From contig JARKQC010000243.1 of NCBI GenBank assembly GCA_029974985.1, positions 62,001-126,000 on the forward strand: DNA of 64,000 bases. Reading direction: 5' to 3'. A model generated the notes under the pieces. That model was not told the DNA's origin and made no database searches. It saw only the letters and a list, made by a program, of their open reading frames with translations. How positions within the stretch are numbered: the first letter of the stretch is position 1; every line of letters begins with the position of its first letter. Source of the DNA: Bacteroidota bacterium (GTDB lineage: Bacteria > Bacteroidota > Ignavibacteria > Kapaibacteriales > UBA2268). Shown here in pieces: positions 28,465 to 36,086 of this stretch. The position numbers and the translations under genes were made by a program.

Positions 28465-28607
28465 TTTTATTCTTCACACTGAATTAATTATGAAATATTA
28501 ACGTTAAAAAAATTAATTTATTGATAATAAAATATATATATATGAAAATTTTATCATTTTAACATTATTTTCCAAAATGAGTAATATATAATAAAAAGAA
28601 AAAGAAT

Positions 28608-28638
28608 TTTGTTAATTCTAAAAAAAGTATTACTTTTG
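28608..28638 (+). promoter_or_regulatory. Bacteroidota-type promoter of tRNA-Cys
   Basis: TTTG (28608-28611), a 19-base spacer and TACTTTTG (28631-28638), nine bases before the mature tRNA. The same spacing is seen at tRNA-Lys, which makes chance unlikely despite the AT-rich background. Confidence 0.78.
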
Positions 28639-28647
28639 TAATCCTTT

Positions 28648-28718
28648 GGTGACGTGGCCGAGTGGTTAGGCAGCGGTCTGCAAAACCGTGTACGTAGGTT
28701 CGACTCCTATCGTCACCT
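28648..28718 (+). tRNA. tRNA-Cys (anticodon GCA)
   Basis: 71-base cloverleaf. Acceptor GGTGACG pairs with CGTCACC, anticodon stem GCGGT/ACCGT with loop CTGCAAA giving GCA (codons TGC/TGT), T arm GTAGGTTCGACTCCTAT. The discriminator is U, as required by cysteinyl-tRNA synthetase. The CCA end is not encoded. It stands alone, with a clear promoter upstream. No matching strong terminator was found in the 245 bases before efp. Confidence 0.97.
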
Positions 28719-28963
28719 CTTTCTAATCAAAATTATATTAGCCAAACCTCTAATTATCAATTAAATATATATAAATTTATTTTATATTTATCAAAACATT
28801 ATTTTAATAAGTAAGATACATAAAAATTCAAGTTTGATAAAAAGAAAAAAAATATTATTTTTGAATAATACATTTATAATATAAATTATATTTTATATTT
28901 TGATACTTTTTTAATGTTTATAATAATATTTACAACTCATTTCAAATTAATTATTCAAAAAAA
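28719..28963. other. AT-rich leader between tRNA-Cys and efp
   Basis: Short gap with no gene that I can support. It should carry the efp promoter; TATTTTG near 28896 is the only -7-like match and it is one base short of the consensus. Confidence 0.4.
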
Positions 28964-29527
28964 ATGGCAACAACATCAGATTTTAAATTAAATACAATGA
29001 TAAAATATAATAACGAAATTTATTCTATCATTGATTTTCAACATGTTCAAACTGGACGTGGCGGAGCATATTATCAAACTAAAATGCGTAATGTCAAAAC
29101 TGGAAAAATAATTGAAAATAGATTCCGTTCTGGCGAAACAGTTGATATGGTAAACGTAAGCCGTAGTACATACCAATTCTTGTATAAAGATGGTGATAAT
29201 TTAGTATTTATGAACCTTGATGATTACGAACAAATCTATGTTCCTATTAAATCATTAGGGGAAGAAATTAAATTTTTAAAAGATAATGAAAATGTAATTA
29301 TTGCATTCAATGATGATACTGTTTTATCTGTTGATGTACCACAACACGTCAATCTTCGAGTTGTTTCTACTGAACCCGGTTTGCGTGGTGATACAGCTAC
29401 AAATGTCTTAAAACCAGCTACTTTGGAAACAGGAGCAGTGATAAATGTGCCTTTATTTATCAATGAAGACGACATTGTCCGACTTGATACTCGTACCTCA
29501 ACTTATATAGAAAGAGTAAAAGAATAA
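28964..29527 (+). CDS. efp: Translation elongation factor P
   Basis: 187 residues, the normal three-domain OB-fold protein that rescues ribosomes stalled at polyproline. Domain I (1-63) has FQHVQTGRGGAYYQTKMRN. The tip residue that enters the peptidyl-transferase centre is Arg32 here, not Lys34 as in E. coli. The end (VPLFINEDDIVRLDTRTSTY followed by IERVKE) is the conserved domain III signature. Overall resemblance to Chlorobium-type EF-P is visible. Arg32 in other bacteria (Pseudomonas, Neisseria) is rhamnosylated by EarP; no earP or epmABC gene is in the window. It heads an efp-accB-accC cluster; accB starts 60 bases later. Confidence 0.98.
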   Translation: MATTSDFKLNTMIKYNNEIYSIIDFQHVQTGRGGAYYQTKMRNVKTGKIIENRFRSGETVDMVNVSRSTYQFLYKDGDNLVFMNLDDYEQIYVPIKSLGEEIKFLKDNENVIIAFNDDTVLSVDVPQHVNLRVVSTEPGLRGDTATNVLKPATLETGAVINVPLFINEDDIVRLDTRTSTYIERVKE

Positions 29528-29587
29528 ATATTAGTTTTCTATTTGCGTCAATTTACTATTATTTAATTAATTATTATTGGTGAAATT

Positions 29588-30082
29588 ATGGATTTGAATT
29601 ATTTACGAAGATTAGTCAAAATATTTGATGATAGCAAAGCTACTCATCTTGAAATAGAAGAAGATGGTGTATTTATTTCTCTTTCTGTTGAAAATACAAC
29701 AATTCAACAAATGCAAAGCCCTATTGTTACACAGCCCTACAACAATTTTAATCCTCAAATTTCTAATCAAGAAACAAATATTCAAGCTCTGAATAATGAA
29801 ATAATTGTTAGTGAAAAATCAAATAAAAAAAATAATACATTGCATACAATATATTCACCAATTGTTGGAACATTTTATCGCTCACCATCTCCTGATTCTG
29901 GTCCATTCGTTGAAATAGGAACACGAGTAAAATCTGGTGATACATTGTGTATAATCGAAGCTATGAAATTAATGAATGAAATCGAAAGTGATATAAGTGG
30001 TACTATCGAAGAAATATTAATTGAAAATGCTAAACCTGTTGAATTTAATCAGCCAATTTTTGTAATTCGTCCTAATGAATAA
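29588..30082 (+). CDS. accB: Acetyl-CoA carboxylase biotin carboxyl carrier protein
   Basis: 164 residues. The N-terminal ~35 residues ([20 protein letters not shown]) match the AccB dimerisation region. A Gln/Asn-rich linker (about 45-85) follows. The C-terminal 80 residues are the biotinyl domain with the biotin acceptor lysine in [14 protein letters not shown] and the thumb-bearing motif [20 protein letters not shown]. It carries the biotin that AccC carboxylates, feeding malonyl-CoA synthesis. accC begins two bases after the stop, so they are co-translated. The carboxyltransferase genes accA and accD are not in this window. Confidence 0.98.
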   Translation: MDLNYLRRLVKIFDDSKATHLEIEEDGVFISLSVENTTIQQMQSPIVTQPYNNFNPQISNQETNIQALNNEIIVSEKSNKKNNTLHTIYSPIVGTFYRSPSPDSGPFVEIGTRVKSGDTLCIIEAMKLMNEIESDISGTIEEILIENAKPVEFNQPIFVIRPNE

Positions 30083-30084
30083 TT

Positions 30085-31428
30085 ATGATAAAAAAAATAT
30101 TAATAGCTAATAGAAGCGAAATTGCTTTAAGAGTAATTAGAGCATGCAAAGAATTAGGCATTTCAACTGTTGCAGTATATTCAGAGGCTGACAAAGAATC
30201 ATTACACGTAAGATTTGCAGACGAGGCAGTTTGCATTGGTCCCGCTGCAAGTAAAGCAAGTTATTTAAACATTCCATCAATTATTTCTGCGGCGATGATT
30301 ACAAATTCTGATGCAATACATCCTGGTTATGGATTTATGGCAGAAAATGATAAATTCGTTGAAATATGTAATGATCATCAGATAGCTTTTATTGGACCTT
30401 CATCAAATGCAATACGAAAAATGGGTAATAAATCTATTGCAAAAGATACTATGAAACGTGCTGGTGTGCCAGTTGTTCCCGGTAGTGATGGGGTTGTAAA
30501 AAATCTTGATGAGGCTATTAGAATTTGCAGGGAGATTGGTTATCCCGTGATGTTAAAAGCTTCTGCTGGCGGTGGTGGTAAGGGTATGCGTATTGTAATG
30601 GACGAAAAAGAATTACAAAATGCTTTTAATATTGCACAAAACGAAGCTGATGCATTTTTTAGTAATCCAGATTTATATATTGAAAAATTAGTTATTGGCT
30701 CGCGACATATTGAATTTCAAGTTATTGGTGATACTTATGGCAATGTAATTCATCTTAATGAAAGAGAATGTTCGATTCAAAGACGCCATCAAAAATTAAT
30801 CGAAGAATCACCTTCTCCAATAATTAATGAAAAATTAAGAAAACAGATGGGGGAAATTTCTGTTATTGGTGCAAAAGCTGTTAATTATTACGGACCAGGG
30901 ACTATTGAATATCTTGTTGATAATGATATGAATTTCTATTTTATGGAGATGAATACGCGTATTCAAGTCGAGCATCCAGTAACAGAAGAATCGCTTGGAG
31001 TTGATTTGATTAAAGAACAAATTTTAATAGCTTCTGGTGAAAAACTTTCTTTAAAAGAAAGTAGTCCAAAATTTCATTCAATAGAATGTAGAATAAATGC
31101 AGAGGATCCAGAAAATAATTTCAGACCTTCGCCTGGAAAAATTGAAGTATTTCACGCACCGGGCGGTCATGGTATTAGAACAGATTCACATGCATATCAA
31201 GGTTATGTTATACCATCAAATTATGATTCATTAATTGCTAAATTAATCACAAGAGGCACAACAAGAAAAGAAGCAATTGCCAAAATGTACAGAGCCTTAG
31301 ATGAATTTATTATTGAAGGTATAAAAACAACAATTCCATTTCATAAAAAAATGATGTTGAACCCTGATTTTATATCTGGCAACATAGATACTAAATATTT
31401 AGAAAGAAATGATTGGAAATTGATGTAA
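30085..31428 (+). CDS. accC: Acetyl-CoA carboxylase biotin carboxylase subunit
   Basis: 447 residues, standard. It is an ATP-grasp enzyme that carboxylates biotin on AccB with bicarbonate. It opens [20 protein letters not shown], has the glycine-rich ATP loop [14 protein letters not shown], the metal-binding [17 protein letters not shown] and, towards the end, [17 protein letters not shown]. All are intact. A promoter for gcvH seems to lie inside its last 20 bases. Acetyl-CoA carboxylase is inferred over propionyl- or pyruvate-type carboxylases because of the tight coupling to accB. Confidence 0.98.
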   Translation: MIKKILIANRSEIALRVIRACKELGISTVAVYSEADKESLHVRFADEAVCIGPAASKASYLNIPSIISAAMITNSDAIHPGYGFMAENDKFVEICNDHQIAFIGPSSNAIRKMGNKSIAKDTMKRAGVPVVPGSDGVVKNLDEAIRICREIGYPVMLKASAGGGGKGMRIVMDEKELQNAFNIAQNEADAFFSNPDLYIEKLVIGSRHIEFQVIGDTYGNVIHLNERECSIQRRHQKLIEESPSPIINEKLRKQMGEISVIGAKAVNYYGPGTIEYLVDNDMNFYFMEMNTRIQVEHPVTEESLGVDLIKEQILIASGEKLSLKESSPKFHSIECRINAEDPENNFRPSPGKIEVFHAPGGHGIRTDSHAYQGYVIPSNYDSLIAKLITRGTTRKEAIAKMYRALDEFIIEGIKTTIPFHKKMMLNPDFISGNIDTKYLERNDWKLM

Positions 31429-31442
31429 ATTTGTTAATTTTG
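31412..31442 (+). promoter_or_regulatory. Bacteroidota-type promoter of gcvH
   Basis: ATTG (31412-31415), 19-base spacer, TAATTTTG (31435-31442). The -33 part lies within the 3' end of accC and the -7 part just after its stop. The spacing is the same as at both tRNA promoters. It suggests gcvH is transcribed independently of the efp-acc cluster. Confidence 0.6.
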
Positions 31443-31493
31443 CACTTGTCTAATGTGTAATTTTTAAAAAATTATTTTATTTATGGAGTGAAA

Positions 31494-31874
31494 ATGAACT
31501 ATCCAGAAAATTTAAAGTATTCCGAAGATCACGAATGGGTGAGAGTTAATGGTGATATTGCTGTTATTGGTATTACTGACCATGCACAAGGCGAACTTGG
31601 CGATATCGTTTATGTTGATATTCCAGATGCAGAAGCTGAATTAGCAGTTGGAGATATTTTTGGTACACTTGAAGCAGTTAAAACTGTTGCTGATTTATTA
31701 TCACCGTTATCTGGTAAAATCGTTGAATTTAATAGTGGGCTTAACGATGCTCCTGAAACTATAAATAAAGATCCTTATGGCGAAGGTTGGATTGTAAAAG
31801 TTAAAATCAATAATATGGCTGATCTTGATAGTTTAATGGATGCGGCAGCTTATATTGCAAAAATTGGAAGCTAA
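31494..31874 (+). CDS. gcvH: Glycine cleavage system H protein
   Basis: 126 residues. This is the lipoyl carrier that moves the aminomethyl group between the P, T and L proteins. Motifs: YSEDHEWVRV at the N-terminus, GITDHAQGELGDIVYVDIP, and the lipoyl-lysine in GTLEAVKTVADLLSP. I use the ATG at 31494, preceded by GGAG five bases upstream; an in-frame GTG at 31488 is part of that ribosome-binding site. gcvT lies about 30 kb away and gcvP is not in the window, so the system is dispersed. A strong terminator shared with purE follows. Confidence 0.97.
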   Translation: MNYPENLKYSEDHEWVRVNGDIAVIGITDHAQGELGDIVYVDIPDAEAELAVGDIFGTLEAVKTVADLLSPLSGKIVEFNSGLNDAPETINKDPYGEGWIVKVKINNMADLDSLMDAAAYIAKIGS

Positions 31875-31900
31875 TAGATAAAAATTCTTTAAATTAAAAT

Positions 31901-31938
31901 AAAAAGAGCAATAAATTTAAATATTTGTTGCTCTTTTT
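31901..31938. terminator. Bidirectional terminator between gcvH and purE
   Basis: 11-bp perfect stem (AAAAAGAGCAA at 31901-31911, complement 31928-31938) with a 16-base loop and A/T runs on the outside, between two convergent genes. Confidence 0.9.
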
Positions 31939-31966
31939 GCATTAATAAATTATATGTAAAATAGAC

Positions 31967-32452
31967 TTATCTAAACGCATCTTGATTGTTTTTATCTCTT
32001 GATTCTTGAGCAATTAGCAATTTGTATTCTTCTAATTTAATTGCTAATTCTTTATTGCTTAATGCTAATATAGATAATGCAAGCAAACCTGCATTTCTTC
32101 CACCACCAATAGCAACTGTTGCTACGGGAACTCCCGAAGGCATTTGTACAATTGAGAGTAGTGAATCTAAACCGTTAAGTGCTTTTGATTGAATAGGAAC
32201 ACCAATAACAGGTATTGTTGTGTGCGATGCTATCATACCTGGTAAATGCGCAGCGCCTCCCGCACCAGCTATAATTACAGAAATTCCACGTGATTTAGCA
32301 TTCATTCCATAGTTAGCCATATCATTTGGTGTTCTGTGAGCGCTTACAACTTTAATTTCATATTCTACTGAAAATTCTTTGCAAACATCTGCGGCTAATT
32401 GCATAGTTGGAAGGTCGGAATCACTTCCCATTATTATACCAATTTTTGCCAT
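31967..32452 (-). CDS. purE: 5-(carboxyamino)imidazole ribonucleotide mutase
   Basis: 161 residues, the class I PurE size. It converts N5-CAIR to CAIR in purine synthesis. The active-site signatures are [13 protein letters not shown] (phosphate loop), [14 protein letters not shown] (catalytic His and substrate binding) and [18 protein letters not shown]. The C-terminal part [18 protein letters not shown] is also conserved. purK is not nearby. It is third in a minus-strand group (Nudix hydrolase, unknown exported protein, purE), 28 bases after the exported protein gene; this looks like shared transcription without a clear common function. Confidence 0.97.
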   Translation of the reverse strand: MAKIGIIMGSDSDLPTMQLAADVCKEFSVEYEIKVVSAHRTPNDMANYGMNAKSRGISVIIAGAGGAAHLPGMIASHTTIPVIGVPIQSKALNGLDSLLSIVQMPSGVPVATVAIGGGRNAGLLALSILALSNKELAIKLEEYKLLIAQESRDKNNQDAFR

Positions 32453-32480
32453 ATCTTTTAATTCAAATTAGATGAAAAAA

Positions 32481-33467
32481 TTACCAATTATACATTTTCT
32501 CTAAAAACCAATTCTTTTCTGTTTCGATTTTTTGTATTAAAATATCATTTTCAATTTTATAATGCTCTTCAACATTATATTTGATATTTAGCTGATTAAT
32601 AGAGCCACGTGGATGCATTTTTATAGTATAATCAGATTTACCTTTTATATCAACTAAATCTACTAATTGATTAATACTAAATAGCCTTACTTTGTCTGGT
32701 ATTGCTTTAAAGTTCTTTGATTGACCTTTTATTGTAAAGCTTTGAATATTAAAATTTATAAGTTTAAAATCAACACTATCAACAAAAATTCCATCTTCAA
32801 CATTTGATATAATTTGTTTTGACCATATTGAATCAATAGCAACTTTTTCGATAGGTGGAATGCCTTTAATAACATCAAAAATAGTAATTAAAGATTCATC
32901 TTTTAATCCGTTTAACCAAGTAAATTTTACCATTTCATCACTTGGAGCAGTATTGGGAGATGTAATATAATCTCTTTTTTCTATTAGTATATCTCCACCA
33001 ACTTTGGCAATATCATGATATGGTGAAAATGTCAACTGAAAATTCAAGCCAAGAGGTACCATTTTAATTTGATAATCATCAAGTTTCGGCATTCTTAAAT
33101 CATCTCTTTGGTCATTAAAATAAATTGTTGTATCTTTATTTTTGAATTTATAATCAATAGAGTCAACAGAAATTTCAACAGTTTGAAATCCATTATTATC
33201 AAGTGGTGAAGGAGCAACCATAGTGAAATGATAAGTTAATTCACGTTCAAAATTTTGAGTATTTCCACTACTTAATTCTCTTGCAATTTTGGATTTTTCA
33301 GTATATATATATTTATGAGCTACATTAACTGGAATACGTGGCAAAATTTTATAAAGAATCTCATCACTAAGCTCGCTTTTTCTTTGACTTTCATCATTTT
33401 GAGAAAAAATAAAACAATAATTAAATGAAAAAAATAAAACAACAATAATTATTTTTAAATATTTCAC
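32481..33467 (-). CDS. Exported protein of unknown function
   Basis: 328 residues. A signal peptide of about 23 residues (IIIVVLFFSFNYCFIFSQ) is clear. The rest is predicted mostly beta-strand with many Asp/Lys/Ile: ELTYHFTMVAPSP, QTVEISVDSIDYKFKNKDTT, FQLTFSPYHDIAKVGG, YTIKMHPRGSINQLNI. A possible lipid- or ligand-binding beta fold could be guessed, loosely like small exported proteins of Bacteroidota, but I do not recognise a defined family. No catalytic motif, repeats or further membrane segments are seen. It lies 6 bases downstream of the Nudix gene and 28 upstream of purE. Confidence 0.75.
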   Translation of the reverse strand: MKYLKIIIVVLFFSFNYCFIFSQNDESQRKSELSDEILYKILPRIPVNVAHKYIYTEKSKIARELSSGNTQNFERELTYHFTMVAPSPLDNNGFQTVEISVDSIDYKFKNKDTTIYFNDQRDDLRMPKLDDYQIKMVPLGLNFQLTFSPYHDIAKVGGDILIEKRDYITSPNTAPSDEMVKFTWLNGLKDESLITIFDVIKGIPPIEKVAIDSIWSKQIISNVEDGIFVDSVDFKLINFNIQSFTIKGQSKNFKAIPDKVRLFSINQLVDLVDIKGKSDYTIKMHPRGSINQLNIKYNVEEHYKIENDILIQKIETEKNWFLEKMYNW

Positions 33468-33473
33468 TTTTAA

Positions 33474-34010
33474 TTACTCCACAACTATTGAAAAATAATA
33501 TAAAGACCAAGCTGAAAGGGTCATTCCGTCCCATATTTCATTTTTCTTGATCATTTGTTTAATATCTTGAAGACTTAATGAAAGCAACTCAAATTCTTCG
33601 CTATTTTCAGGCATAGAATTTAAAAAATGCAAATCTTCTGCAATATAGACGAAACAAATTTCATTTGTTACACCATTAAATGGATTAAATTCACCAATTT
33701 TTGTAATTTTATTTGCAACGATACCAGATTCTTCTCTTAATTCAGAAATCGCATTTTCCAAGTTACTAAAATGAGATTTAACTCCACCACCCGGAAATTC
33801 TAAACTAAACTTTTGATTTAAATATCTAAATTGTTTAACAAAAATTACTCTATTATCATTTGTAATTGGAATTATCATTACTGAACCGGGAGTTTCAACA
33901 TAATGATATTCTCCTTCCGACATATCAGGTAAAATATATTTATCAAACTTATAATCCCAATATGGATTGCGATACATATATTTACTAAAAATTTGAGTAT
34001 ATTTTTCCAT
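33474..34010 (-). CDS. Nudix hydrolase, ADP-sugar pyrophosphatase-like
   Basis: 178 residues. The fold is recognisable by VKQFRYLNQKFSLEFPGGG, as in ADP-ribose pyrophosphatases, followed by a Nudix box ENAISELREESGI. The usual box is G-x5-E-x7-R-E-U-x-E-E-x-G-U. Here the metal-binding glutamates (ELREE) are kept, but the conserved Arg is Ser and the upstream Glu is not at its normal place. Activity is therefore probable but not certain. The likely role is hydrolysis of a nucleoside diphosphate linked to a moiety such as ribose. The start at 34010 is preceded by a T run and an inverted repeat. Confidence 0.85.
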   Translation of the reverse strand: MEKYTQIFSKYMYRNPYWDYKFDKYILPDMSEGEYHYVETPGSVMIIPITNDNRVIFVKQFRYLNQKFSLEFPGGGVKSHFSNLENAISELREESGIVANKITKIGEFNPFNGVTNEICFVYIAEDLHFLNSMPENSEEFELLSLSLQDIKQMIKKNEIWDGMTLSAWSLYYFSIVVE

Positions 34011-34012
34011 AA

Positions 34013-34076
34013 TAAAAATGTTGATAATTTTCGATTTAAGAAAATAATAAATTCAAAAATACGAAATTATCAACAT
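34013..34076 (-). terminator. Possible terminator or attenuator between ndk and Nudix gene
   Basis: 13-bp perfect inverted repeat (ATGTTGATAATTT at 34018-34030, complement 34064-34076) with a long 33-base loop. On the minus strand it is followed by TTTTT and then, three bases on, the Nudix start codon. It could end sucD-ndk transcription or act as an attenuator for the Nudix-purE group. The long loop lowers confidence. Confidence 0.45.
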
Positions 34077-34101
34077 CTAATATTAAAAAGAGAAAATTAA
34101 A

Positions 34102-34530
34102 TTATGAGTTAATCATAACTATTTCACTTTCACTAAAAAAGAAAGCAATTTCTCTTGTAGCATTTTCATCGGAATCAGAGCCATGAATTGCATTTGCTTC
34201 GATTCCAGTACCAAATAAAGCTCTAATAGTGCCAGCTTCGGCTTTTTTGGGGTCAGTAGCACCGATTAATTTTCTAAATTCTTCAACAGCATTATCTTTT
34301 TCTAATGCTATAGGAACGATGGCGCCACTTGTCATATATGATATTAACTCTCCATAAAAGGGACGCTCACGATGTATAGCATAAAATTCACCAGCTATTT
34401 CGGGGCTTATTTTTGTTAATTTACAAGCTAAAATTTTAAATCCAGCTGATTGGATTTTCTCAATTATTGCACCCATATAATATTTTGAGACTGCATCCGG
34501 TTTTATTATTGCTAAAGTTTTATTACTCAT
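34102..34530 (-). CDS. ndk: Nucleoside diphosphate kinase
   Basis: 142 residues, usual size. It transfers the gamma phosphate from ATP to other NDPs through a phosphohistidine. Motifs: TLAIIKPDAVSKYYMG at the N-terminus, FYAIHRERPFYGELISYMTS, and the active-site histidine in NAIHGSDSDENATREIAFFF. All key residues are intact. It is 39 bases after sucD, so the two are probably co-transcribed; succinyl-CoA ligase and Ndk are known to associate in some bacteria, which would fit GTP/ATP exchange, but that is inference here. Confidence 0.98.
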   Translation of the reverse strand: MSNKTLAIIKPDAVSKYYMGAIIEKIQSAGFKILACKLTKISPEIAGEFYAIHRERPFYGELISYMTSGAIVPIALEKDNAVEEFRKLIGATDPKKAEAGTIRALFGTGIEANAIHGSDSDENATREIAFFFSESEIVMINS

Positions 34531-34569
34531 TTATCCTTCGAGAATGTTATTAATAAAATATTCAATTTA

Positions 34570-35589
34570 TTATGATTTTTTTGCTTTTGTAGTAGCTTTT
34601 TTCTTTGCTTTGGGAGCAGTTTCAGTAGCTACTTCAATTTTTTCACTCGCTTTTTTCTGAGTTACTTTTTTAGTTGGTTTTGTATCAACATTACCATTTA
34701 AAGCATCTAAAACTGTCTTGCCAATTCGAGCTGGACTTTCAACAACAAAAATACCAGCGGATTTTAAAGCTTTAATTTTATCTTCAGCAGTACCTTTACC
34801 ACCAGAAATAATTGCACCAGCATGCCCCATACGTCTGCCCGGAGGTGCAGTACGTCCTGCAATAAATGCTACGACTGGTTTTTTAACATACTTTTTAATA
34901 TATTCAGCGGCTTCTTCTTCTGCATTACCGCCAATTTCACCTATCATAACGATTGCTTGTGTATCGGGGTCTTCGTTAAAATATTTCATTGCATCAATAT
35001 GTTGAGTTCCAATAATTGGGTCGCCACCAATACCAATACAAGTTGACTGACCAAGTCCTAAATCACTTAATTGCTTAACAGTTTCGTAAGTTAATGTTCC
35101 AGAGCGTGAAACAACTCCAACGTGTCCTTTTTTATGAATAAAACCGGGCATAATGCCAATTTTTGCTTCGTCCGGAGTGATAACACCAGGGCAATTAGGA
35201 CCAATTAGAACAGATTTAGAATTTTTAAGAGCTTCTTTAACTACTATCATATCTTTAACCGGAATACCTTCCGTAATGCAAATAATTACTTCAATTTTTG
35301 CTTCGATAGCTTCTAAAATAGCATCAGCGGCAAAAGGTGGTGGAACAAAAATTACTGATGTATTAGCTTTTGTAGATTTAACCGCATCTTTTACAGTATT
35401 AAAAATTGGAACAGGTTTTTGGAACATATTTGGAGATTTTCCTTCATATTTTATTCCGCCTTTTCCGGGAGTTACACCAGCAACAACTTTTGTGCCGTAT
35501 TCAATCATTTGCATAGTATGGAATGAACCTTCCGAGCCAGTAATACCTTGTACTAAAAGCTTTGTATTTTTATTTACCAGAACACTCAT
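34570..35589 (-). CDS. sucD: Succinyl-CoA ligase alpha subunit with lysine-rich tail
   Basis: 339 residues against the usual ~290. Residues 1-295 are a normal Suc[21 protein letters not shown] (CoA-binding Rossmann), [37 protein letters not shown], and the phosphohistidine region [17 protein letters not shown]. After [16 protein letters not shown] comes a ~40-residue tail full of Lys, Ala and Thr ([29 protein letters not shown]), like the tails of histone H1-type proteins. It makes succinate and ATP/GTP from succinyl-CoA. sucC is not adjacent. A promoter-like TATTTTTG lies at 35662-35655 with TTTG 16 bases further upstream. Confidence 0.96.
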   Translation of the reverse strand: MSVLVNKNTKLLVQGITGSEGSFHTMQMIEYGTKVVAGVTPGKGGIKYEGKSPNMFQKPVPIFNTVKDAVKSTKANTSVIFVPPPFAADAILEAIEAKIEVIICITEGIPVKDMIVVKEALKNSKSVLIGPNCPGVITPDEAKIGIMPGFIHKKGHVGVVSRSGTLTYETVKQLSDLGLGQSTCIGIGGDPIIGTQHIDAMKYFNEDPDTQAIVMIGEIGGNAEEEAAEYIKKYVKKPVVAFIAGRTAPPGRRMGHAGAIISGGKGTAEDKIKALKSAGIFVVESPARIGKTVLDALNGNVDTKPTKKVTQKKASEKIEVATETAPKAKKKATTKAKKS

Positions 35590-35654
35590 TAATATTCCTT
35601 GATATAAAATTTATAAAGAATTATTTTTTTCTAATTATATTAATTGTTTAAATC

Positions 35655-35682
35655 CAAAAATATAATAAAGTATAATTTCAAA
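35655..35682 (-). promoter_or_regulatory. Possible promoter of sucD-ndk
   Basis: Minus strand TTTG (35682-35679), 16-base spacer, TATTTTTG (35662-35655), about 65 bases before sucD. The boxes fit the Bacteroidota consensus but the spacing is 3 bases shorter than at the tRNA promoters. Confidence 0.4.
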
Positions 35683-35711
35683 AAATATTTTATCTTTACT
35701 AAAAAAATGTA

Positions 35712-36086
35712 TTAAAAAGCATTTTTGATATGTTCAAAAATAGGCTTTTCACCTCGTAAATCAATACCAATAAAGTCAAATCTAATTTCGGAATTTTCAA
35801 TTTTATTAACGTATAAATAACCTTTGGCTACGCTATAAATCATTTTTCTTTTACTCAGTGGTACAGATTCGATTGGGCTACCATATTCAAAAGATTTTCT
35901 TGATTTTACTTCTATGAAAACTAATACATCTTTATCTTTTGCTATTATATCAATTTCGCCACTTCTACCAAATTTAAAATTTCTTTTTACAATTTGATAA
36001 CCAATTGAAACAAGATATTCCAATGCTAATGTTTCGGAACTTGCACCTTTATCGTGAGTTGATATATTATCTTCTGAATTAATCAT
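35712..36086 (-). CDS. YraN family (UPF0102) nuclease-fold protein
   Basis: 124 residues. The family signature is clear: KGASSETLALEYLVSIGYQI, RNFKFGRSGEIDIIAKD, then VLVFIEVKSRKSFEYGSP. The E-I-D and E-V-K residues form the PD-(D/E)xK nuclease-type active site, like archaeal Holliday-junction resolvases. The cellular role of YraN is not settled. Its start overlaps the end of purF by 8 bases, so it is translationally coupled. In many genomes yraN is near rnhB or rplS; that is not seen here. Confidence 0.92.
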   Translation of the reverse strand: MINSEDNISTHDKGASSETLALEYLVSIGYQIVKRNFKFGRSGEIDIIAKDKDVLVFIEVKSRKSFEYGSPIESVPLSKRKMIYSVAKGYLYVNKIENSEIRFDFIGIDLRGEKPIFEHIKNAF

